Positions 58,532-64,000 of a stretch of 64,000 bases of DNA are shown one piece after another; within the stretch, counting starts at the first letter, position 1, and each line of letters begins with the position of its first letter. The translations under genes and the position numbers were made by a program. Where the stretch lies: the NCBI RefSeq assembly GCF_946998835.1, contig NZ_CAMQAZ010000005.1, positions 1 through 64,000 of the forward strand, in the 5' to 3' direction. Origin of the DNA: an uncultured Corynebacterium sp. GTDB lineage: Bacteria; Actinomycetota; Actinomycetes; Mycobacteriales; Mycobacteriaceae. The notes below the pieces were generated by a model. The model did no database searches and was not told the DNA's origin. It saw only the letters and a list, made by a program, of their open reading frames with translations.

Positions 58532-60052
58532 ATGACTGTTTACGCCAACCCCGGCACCCCCGATGCAATCTTCACATACAAGGAGCAGTACGAGAATTTC
58601 ATCGGCGGTAAGTGGACACCTCCAGTAGACGGGCAATACATGGACAACTCCACCCCGGTTACGGGCGAGGTTTTCTGCCGGGTTCCGCGGTCTAACGAGA
58701 AAGACATTGAGCTCGCCCTCGACGCCGCGCACAAGGCGAAGGACTCCTGGGCCTCGGTTCCTGCGGCCGAGCGGGCACTGATTCTCCACCGCATCGCGGA
58801 CCGTCTGGAGGAAAACCTTGAGAAGATTGCCGTCGCCGAGACCTGGGAGAACGGCAAGGCCATTCGCGAGACCCTCGCCGCTGACATCCCGCTCGCAATC
58901 GACCACTTCCGCTACTTCGCCGGCGCCACCCGCACGCAGGAGGGGCGCATCTCGCAGATTGACGACAACACGGTCGCCTACCACTTCCACGAGCCACTCG
59001 GCGTCGTCGGCCAGATCATCCCGTGGAACTTCCCCCTCCTGATGGCCGCTTGGAAGATCGCCCCGGCCCTCGCTGCCGGCAACTGCATCGTGCTCAAGCC
59101 TGCAGAGCAGACCCCCGCGTCGATCCTCATGCTCACTGAGATCATCGCCGATCTGCTTCCGGACGGCGTCCTCAACATCGTCAATGGCCTCGGCACCGAG
59201 GCCGGTGCTGCGCTGACCGCAAGCGACCGGATCTCCAAGATTGCGTTCACCGGATCGACTGCCGTTGGCCAGGTGATCAATAAGGCAGTGTCCGACAAGA
59301 TTATTCCAATCACGCTGGAGCTCGGCGGCAAGTCCCCATCCATCTTCTTTCCCGACGTCATGGACGCCGACGACGCGTTCCGCGAGAAGTGCATCGAGGG
59401 CTTGGCCATGTTCGCGCTGAACCAGGGCGAGGTCTGCACCTGCCCGTCGCGAGCCCTGGTCCACGAAGACATCGCTGATGAGTTCCTGAAGCTCGCGGTC
59501 GAGCGCGTCAAGCAGATTAAGACCGGCAACCCGCTGGATACGTCGGTACAGATGGGCGCCCAGGCCTCCCAGGAGCAGCTGGACAAAATCTCCGGCTACT
59601 TGGAGTCCGGGCCGAAGGAGGGCGCGGAAGTTCTCACCGGCGGCAACGTCGCCAAGCTCGAAGGGCTGGAGGGAGGCTACTACGTCGAGCCGACAATCTT
59701 TAAGGGCAACAACTCGATGCGATTCTTCCGCGAGGAGATCTTCGGCCCGGTCCTGGCCGTGACGACCTTCAAGACTCTGGACGAGGCTCTCGAGATTGCC
59801 AACGACACTATCTACGGTCTTGGCGCCGGCGTGTGGAGCCGCAACCAGAACAACGCATACCGCGCTGCCCGCGGTATCCAGGCTGGCCGCGTGTGGGTGA
59901 ATAACTACCACAGCTACCCTGCTCACGCAGCCTTCGGCGGTTACAAGCAGTCCGGCATCGGCCGCGAGAACCACTTGATGATGCTCGAGCACTACCAGGA
60001 GACCAAGTGCATGCTCGTCTCTTACGACGAGAACCCGACTGGCCTGTTCTAA
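58532..60052 (+). CDS. ald: Acetaldehyde/aldehyde dehydrogenase
   Basis: NAD-dependent enzyme that oxidises acetaldehyde or related aldehydes to the acid, needed for ethanol use. The 506-residue protein has IIPWNFPLLMAAWKIAPALAAGNCIVLKPAEQTP (cofactor site), ITLELGGKSPSIFFPD with the general-base Glu (about 265), and NQGEVCTCPSRALVH with the nucleophilic Cys (about 304). Length and the GEVCT-type active site agree with C. glutamicum Ald. The ATG at 58532 is preceded by GAAAGGAC; an upstream TTG/ATG frame is not needed. A GlxR-like site lies just upstream and a strong terminator follows. Confidence 0.93.
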   Translation: MTVYANPGTPDAIFTYKEQYENFIGGKWTPPVDGQYMDNSTPVTGEVFCRVPRSNEKDIELALDAAHKAKDSWASVPAAERALILHRIADRLEENLEKIAVAETWENGKAIRETLAADIPLAIDHFRYFAGATRTQEGRISQIDDNTVAYHFHEPLGVVGQIIPWNFPLLMAAWKIAPALAAGNCIVLKPAEQTPASILMLTEIIADLLPDGVLNIVNGLGTEAGAALTASDRISKIAFTGSTAVGQVINKAVSDKIIPITLELGGKSPSIFFPDVMDADDAFREKCIEGLAMFALNQGEVCTCPSRALVHEDIADEFLKLAVERVKQIKTGNPLDTSVQMGAQASQEQLDKISGYLESGPKEGAEVLTGGNVAKLEGLEGGYYVEPTIFKGNNSMRFFREEIFGPVLAVTTFKTLDEALEIANDTIYGLGAGVWSRNQNNAYRAARGIQAGRVWVNNYHSYPAHAAFGGYKQSGIGRENHLMMLEHYQETKCMLVSYDENPTGLF

Positions 60053-60205
60053 GAATCTATCCCTTTGGGGCTAGGCGGTTTGTCGATTCCGATTCACGTC
60101 CGACGAGGGTGACGGCAATTGCCTCTGCTCCAACACCCTCCGCACCCGGCAGGTTGCAATGGTCGGCCTTAACCTGACGCACCAGGCGATGGCGACTCCA
60201 AATTT

Positions 60206-60239
60206 AGAGGCCTAGCTCACGGCCGCCAGCTAGGCCTCT
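60206..60239 (+). terminator. Strong terminator overlapping the end of the convergent gene
   Basis: AGAGGCCTAGCT / AGCTAGGCCTCT, perfect 12-bp stem with a 10-nt loop followed by CTTTCTTTCTT. It overlaps the stop and last codons of the minus-strand gene at 60230. Confidence 0.88.
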
Positions 60240-60667
60240 CTTTCTTTCTTCACTTTCCGGCGCCACCTGCACACCCGTTTAATCGCGGCACTGGCGGCCC
60301 ATCCGCCGAGAAAAAGTAGCGGGATGTAGAAGAACACGACATAGGCGACCACCAGGCCGTCCTGGCCATCGGGCGGCGTGGTGAGAAATAGGAATACCAG
60401 ATCGCCAAGCGCGGCAATTCCTGCGCCGGTAGCTGCTGGGACAATGCTCCGAGCGCTGGTCATCCACCGAGCCGACGAGCTATCACCGGCGAAAACGGCT
60501 ATTGCTCCGACCAGCATTACTGAGACCAACATGGACACAATCCACGACGCAATTCCTTCGTCGTAGGCGAGATTGGGCTCGGGCAAGATTAGTCCACCCA
60601 AAACACTCCACGCGACCGCGGCGAAAAAGGACGCCAGCAAGGGGCGGGTTATACTGTCGAGCCTCAT
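60230..60667 (-). CDS. Small four-helix membrane protein, unknown function
   Basis: A 145-residue protein with four predicted membrane helices (about residues 10-28, 42-63, 72-96, 104-128) and a basic cytosolic tail RRKVKKEREA. No family is recognised. The ATG at 60667 gives MRLDSITRPLLASFF. It is convergent with ald, and its last codons lie in the shared terminator. Codon use and hydropathy suggest a real gene; expression is unproven. Confidence 0.6.
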   Translation of the reverse strand: MRLDSITRPLLASFFAAVAWSVLGGLILPEPNLAYDEGIASWIVSMLVSVMLVGAIAVFAGDSSSARWMTSARSIVPAATGAGIAALGDLVFLFLTTPPDGQDGLVVAYVVFFYIPLLFLGGWAASAAIKRVCRWRRKVKKEREA

Positions 60668-60802
60668 GCGTCCCAGGTTACGTGAGATGACCTCCAGAAA
60701 GACCGAATTTCCCCTCCCCAGTGGAGAATCGAGTCACGCCCACAAAACAAAATCCTCCGAGCATAAAGTGGGGTAAGTAGAAAAACTGGCAACCCGAAAA
60801 CT

Positions 60803-60901
60803 TACGGGCTGCAAATGTGAAACTGTGCGAATTTATGACACTTTCAAGCAATTTTCCGAACCATTTTTGACATAAACGCAGCCAGTAACTCGGATCGGCC
60901 C
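60803..60901 (-). repeat. Dispersed 99-bp repeat, copy B
   Basis: Reverse complement of 25778-25876 with 13 mismatches and no gaps by my count. It lies 172 bp beyond the tRNA-Asn gene on the side of its transcript end, in a 408-bp gene-free stretch (60668-61075). Confidence 0.9.
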
Positions 60902-60911
60902 AACGCCACCA

Positions 60912-60941
60912 GTCATAAACGTGGTCAGTAACTCGCATTGG
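60912..60941 (-). repeat. Dispersed repeat, partial copy C
   Basis: 30 bp matching the first part of copy A with two mismatches, same orientation as copy B and 10 bp from it. It carries the same GAGTTACTG...CGTTTATGAC core. Confidence 0.85.
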
Positions 60942-61034
60942 GACTAAACGGAAAAAGGTGCCTACCGGCGCAACGCCGAGCGGACACACTTTTTGCTACT
61001 TAACCCGATTTTTTAGTGGATTAACACTGCGAAT

Positions 61035-61070
61035 AAAAAAACCAGGCCAGAGAAAAACTCCCTGACCTGG
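61035..61070 (-). terminator. Terminator of tRNA-Asn
   Basis: On the minus strand CCAGGTCAGGGAG / CTCTGGCCTGG forms a stem followed by TTTTTTATT. It lies 5 bp beyond the encoded CCA. Confidence 0.85.
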
Positions 61071-61075
61071 CTTAA

Positions 61076-61150
61076 TGGCTCCTCCAGCTGGACTCGAACC
61101 AGCAACCCTTCGATTAACAGTCGAATGCTCTGCCATTGAGCTATGGAGGA
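61076..61150 (-). tRNA. tRNA-Asn (anticodon GTT)
   Basis: Minus-strand cloverleaf: acceptor TCCTCCA/TGGAGGA, D-arm GCTC-AATGGCAGA-GC, anticodon stem TTCGA/TCGAA with loop CTGTTAA (anticodon GTT), T-arm GCTGG-TTCGAGT-CCAGC, discriminator G and genomically encoded CCA (61078-61076). Confidence 0.95.
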
Positions 61151-61279
61151 ATATCCACCGCACAGAAACCAACGAAACCGAGCAAACCAAACCTCGGTCG
61201 CGCCGTTCCCTGCGACGGATAGATACTTTACCCAGACCCCTCCCAACTCACAAATCAGCTGGTAGTAGGGCATTTTTCG

Positions 61280-63211
61280 CTACTCAAATACAACCTTGAC
61301 CGCCTCTGCTTGCAGTTCGCGGCGGTACTGCTCCATCGCGAGCAGGTCCGCGAACAGTGAGTTGTAGGCGGTTTCGTCGTCTGAGGGGCGCATCCGGGAG
61401 AGCATCGCTTTCAGCTGGGCAATCTGGTCACCGACCCACACTTCCTGCAGTCGCGCCAGAATCGCCTGCGAATACGGGCGCAAGGTCTCCTCATCGACAG
61501 AGATTTGCTCCACGCCCAGCTCAGTCACAAGATGCTTGACGACGTCCTCCCGCGCCTTATCCATGATTGCGGTCGCCCAGCTATGTGGCTGCGTGGCAGC
61601 TTCCCCGCAGGCACCACCTGCAGCCATGATGGCGTCGAATACTGCTCGGTAGGTCGGATGTCCGAAGGTCTCGGGTGCGAGCGCATCGAATACCGGGCCG
61701 GTGGTGGCGGGCTCCTGAATTGCCAGCTTGAGGGCCTCACGCTGCGCATAGAGCACAGGGTCCCGCGGGTTTGGATACGGCAGTGCCGGATTTTGCCGGC
61801 GCCGCGCTTCCTCCGCCTCCTCGCGGGCACGGGCTTCTTCTTGGCGACGCTGGTAGGGCGTGCGTTTTTCATTCTGTGGCCGATTGGCCTCCTCGCGGAC
61901 GCGCTGCACCAGCTCGGCCTCATCATTCCAGCCGATCCAGCCGGCGACTTCGCGGGCATACTCATCGCGCAGCGCTGCGTCCTTGAGCTGAGCCAGAACA
62001 GGCACCACGCGGCGCAACCCGGAGACCCTGCCATTAGCGGTGGTCAAGTCATAGTCGGCCAGAAGTGTGCGGAGGACAAATTCGATCAATGGCCGTCGTG
62101 AAGCGACGAGATCGCGGACTGCGGCCTCGCCCTTCTTCTGGCGCAGATCACACGGATCCATGCCGTCAGGGGCAACCGCGACGTAGGACTGGCCGGTGAA
62201 GTTCTGCTCTCCCTCGAAGGCGCGCATGGCGGCCTTCTGCCCCGCCTCGTCGCCGTCGAAGGTGTAGATGAGTTCGCCGCGGAAGAAGTTGTCATCGAGC
62301 ATGAGACGGCGCAGCAGCTGGAGGTGTTCCTCGCCGAAAGCGGTACCGCAGGAAGCAACGGCAGTAGTCACACCCGAGGCGTGCATGGCCATGACGTCAG
62401 TGTAGCCCTCAACGATTACGGCCTGGTGGCCAGCAGCAATGTCCTTCTTTGCCAAATCCAGGCCGAAGAGCACCTTGGACTTCTTGTACAGCATGGTCTC
62501 AGGCGTGTTCATGTACTTGCCCAGATTGTCATCGTCGAAAAGCTTACGGGCGCCGAAGCCGATGACATCGCCCGACATGTTGCGAATCGGCCACATGAGA
62601 CGGCGGTGGAAGCGGTCAATCGGCCCCATCCGCCCCATCTTGGAAAGCCCCGCCTTGTCCAGCTCTTCGAAGCTAAAGCCCAGGCGCTGCAGGTGCTTGG
62701 TCAGGGTGTCCCAGCCGGCTGGCGAGTAGCCACAGCCGAACTGTGCCGCGTGCTCGGCGGTGAAGCCACGGTTTTCCAGGAACTCGCGCGCAGGCGCTGC
62801 TGCTTGCGTGGAAAACTGCTCGCGGTAGAACTTCTGTGCCTCGCGGTTGGCGGCGATGAGACGCTGGCGGGTTCCCGGCTCCTCGCGACGCCCCGTGCCA
62901 CCGCCCTCATAGTTAATGTGGAAGCCAATTTTCTCCGCACAGGCTTCGACGGCCTCCGGGAAAGACAGGTGCTCCATCTCCATGAGGAAGCTGAAGACAT
63001 CACCGCCTTTGCCGGTGGAAAAGCAGTGGTAGTAGCCATGATTGGGGCGTACGTGGAACGACGGCGTGCGCTCGTCCTTAAAAGGCGAAAGCCCTTTCAG
63101 AGAATCCGCGCCAGCCGGTTTGAGGTTCACGTATTCTGCAACGATCTCCTCAATCGGAGTCCGCTCGCGGATCGCCGCGATATCGGAGTCCGGAATTCTT
63201 CCCCTAGCCAT
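61280..63211 (-). CDS. dnaG: DNA primase
   Basis: RNA primer-making enzyme of the replisome. The 643-residue protein has the N-terminal CHC2-fold domain (about 30-95), the RNA polymerase core (about 120-330) with the catalytic EGYTDVMAMH and TFDGDEAGQKAAMRA (Toprim acidic residues), and a C-terminal DnaB-interacting region (about 440-640). In the N-terminal domain only one of the four expected zinc ligands is kept: SPFK and CFST replace C-P-x-H and C-x-x-C. The ATG at 63211 starts MARGRIPDSDI. dnaG is followed by tRNA-Asn and preceded divergently by the ribonuclease gene. Confidence 0.96.
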   Translation of the reverse strand: MARGRIPDSDIAAIRERTPIEEIVAEYVNLKPAGADSLKGLSPFKDERTPSFHVRPNHGYYHCFSTGKGGDVFSFLMEMEHLSFPEAVEACAEKIGFHINYEGGGTGRREEPGTRQRLIAANREAQKFYREQFSTQAAAPAREFLENRGFTAEHAAQFGCGYSPAGWDTLTKHLQRLGFSFEELDKAGLSKMGRMGPIDRFHRRLMWPIRNMSGDVIGFGARKLFDDDNLGKYMNTPETMLYKKSKVLFGLDLAKKDIAAGHQAVIVEGYTDVMAMHASGVTTAVASCGTAFGEEHLQLLRRLMLDDNFFRGELIYTFDGDEAGQKAAMRAFEGEQNFTGQSYVAVAPDGMDPCDLRQKKGEAAVRDLVASRRPLIEFVLRTLLADYDLTTANGRVSGLRRVVPVLAQLKDAALRDEYAREVAGWIGWNDEAELVQRVREEANRPQNEKRTPYQRRQEEARAREEAEEARRRQNPALPYPNPRDPVLYAQREALKLAIQEPATTGPVFDALAPETFGHPTYRAVFDAIMAAGGACGEAATQPHSWATAIMDKAREDVVKHLVTELGVEQISVDEETLRPYSQAILARLQEVWVGDQIAQLKAMLSRMRPSDDETAYNSLFADLLAMEQYRRELQAEAVKVVFE

Positions 63212-63331
63212 GAAAATAACCTTACCCAACCCGTCCAATCGGCCTCAGCGCGGAGGTTTCGCTTAACGACGAGCCCTCCGCGTCCCAGCCCATAACGTGC
63301 CGACTGTGACAGATATGGAAAGATACTAGCC

Positions 63332-63850
63332 ATGGCTGAGTGGAAGAAGATTGCGAGCGGTGTCGGCGCTGCCGCCCTAGTGCTGGCTGGTAGCTATCTG
63401 GGGCTCGATGGCGGAGATCAGAACGCATCGGGGTCGGAGGGCTCACAGGGGGCGCAGAATTCCGAATCGCAGAATTCCACCGCCTCCAGTTCGAAATCGA
63501 GTCCGAAGCCTGGCCCCAATTCGGGCGGCAACAAGCCAGGTGCCAAGGGTGCCACCTGCGCAGTAGATACCCTGCCGGAGGAGGCCGACGATGTTATCGA
63601 CCGCATCCTGACCGACCAGGACCACATCTACTCGCAGCACGACGGCAAGCACTTCGGCAACTACGAGGGACGCCTGCCGAAGGAGCGCGGTGACTACTAC
63701 CGCGAATACACTGTGACCACCCCGGGCAATTCCAGCCGCGGTGCGCGCCGCATTGTGGTCGGCGGCGGAACCGAAAATGACCCGGATGTCTGGTACTACA
63801 CCGATGACCACTACGAGAGCTTCTGCGAAATTCCAGACGCGGAGGACTAG
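63332..63850 (+). CDS. Secreted T1/N1-type guanyl-specific ribonuclease
   Basis: Exported ribonuclease of 172 residues. An N-terminal hydrophobic helix (about 9-24) acts as signal or anchor, followed by a Ser/Gly/Asn-rich linker (about 27-72). The mature domain (about 75-172) has the microbial RNase pattern: DTLPEEADDVIDRIL, YREYTVTTPGNSSRGARRIVVGG with the catalytic Glu and Arg, and DDHYESFCEI with the catalytic His. It resembles RNase Sa. No barstar-like inhibitor gene is adjacent. The ATG at 63332 has GGAAAG upstream. Confidence 0.88.
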   Translation: MAEWKKIASGVGAAALVLAGSYLGLDGGDQNASGSEGSQGAQNSESQNSTASSSKSSPKPGPNSGGNKPGAKGATCAVDTLPEEADDVIDRILTDQDHIYSQHDGKHFGNYEGRLPKERGDYYREYTVTTPGNSSRGARRIVVGGGTENDPDVWYYTDDHYESFCEIPDAED

Positions 63851-63854
63851 ACAA

Positions 63855-64000
63855 CTATCCCCACGCTGCAGCCACACCGGCAATATGGCGATCGAGCCGC
63901 TCTACACGCGACTCCGTCATCGACGCCAGCTGGTCAACAATCACCCGCAGCCGCGCTTGGTCACTCTCCGCGCGGGAATAGAGCCACTGGAACATCGGAT
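63855..64000 (-). CDS. C-terminal end of a Dgt-like dNTP triphosphohydrolase (partial)
   Basis: The minus strand from the window edge to the TAG at 63855 encodes 48 residues including FQWLYSRAESDQARLRVIVDQ and LASMTESRVERLDRHIAG. This matches the C-terminus of deoxyguanosinetriphosphate triphosphohydrolase-like HD proteins, which usually neighbour dnaG in actinobacteria. The 5' part, with the HD catalytic motifs, lies beyond the window. Convergent with the ribonuclease gene, 4 bp apart. Confidence 0.75.
   Translation of the reverse strand, partial: PMFQWLYSRAESDQARLRVIVDQLASMTESRVERLDRHIAGVAAAWG

Noticed and set aside
58511..59992. 493-codon minus-strand open frame opposite ald
   Set aside because: It is an antisense shadow of a well-conserved dehydrogenase, with no ribosome site and no protein-like motifs; GC-rich codon structure explains the open frame.
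60858..60885. TTTATGTCAAAA in repeat copy B resembling half of a XerD/dif site
   Set aside because: No partner half-site at the right spacing, and copy A reads TTTATGACAAAA, so a dif site is not supported.
1..64000. CRISPR arrays, insertion sequences or prophage genes
   Set aside because: No regularly spaced repeats, transposase, integrase or phage structural proteins were seen in the window.

Overview
The window looks like a chromosomal segment of a Corynebacterium species. ThrC, GlnA2/GlnE, AceE, aldehyde dehydrogenase and a maltose transporter cluster of the MusK-E-F-G-I type all read as corynebacterial proteins. The order glnE-glnA2-panB-CHAD protein-rnpB-phosphatase-zinc ribbon-Nif3-aminotransferase-HAD-LMW phosphatase-SURF1-cobD-DUF3052-aceE-ACP parallels the Mycobacterium tuberculosis Rv2221c to Rv2244 block. 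The species cannot be fixed from the sequence alone.

Layout. 0-6 kb: three solute transporters around threonine synthase. 6-13 kb: a 719-residue protein of unknown function ending in a clamp-binding-like QLSLF motif, then glnE and glnA2. 13-31 kb: the conserved actinobacterial block, including panB, a CYTH-CHAD protein, a degenerate galactokinase-like protein, RNase P RNA, a HAD/LMW-phosphatase pair, SURF1, cobD, tRNA-Val and aceE followed by an unusual ACP-like gene. 31-35 kb: a beta-lactamase-fold hydrolase, a dicarboxylate/glutamate-type symporter and a DHA2 drug exporter.

35.4-44.4 kb is an accessory island beside a CAT-anticodon tRNA. It carries a type III restriction-modification pair (mod-res), a frameshifted gene, a DUF4145 protein, an unknown gene, and a sigma-factor-like gene translationally coupled to a 53-codon gene and followed by a 70-codon repeat protein. 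No integrase is visible.

44.4-53 kb: thymidine kinase, a PfkB sugar kinase, and the maltose ABC cluster (musI-G-F-E, a kinase-like DUF4032 protein, musK). 53-60 kb: a PIN-PhoH protein, an FtsX-type ABC exporter divergent from a soluble histidine kinase/response regulator pair, and aldehyde dehydrogenase with a CRP/GlxR-like operator. 60-64 kb: a small membrane protein, tRNA-Asn, dnaG with most zinc ligands lost, a secreted T1-type ribonuclease, and the truncated end of a dgt-like gene.

Most interesting observations: the QLSLF protein; an ACP-like protein whose phosphopantetheine serine is arginine; a 99-bp ungapped dispersed repeat present on opposite strands downstream of two tRNA genes 35 kb apart, with a third partial copy; the sigma/small-protein module in the island; the zinc-ligand loss in DnaG; and several operator-like palindromes and hairpin arrays. 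All function calls come from reading the sequence and from remembered family features; no database search was run.
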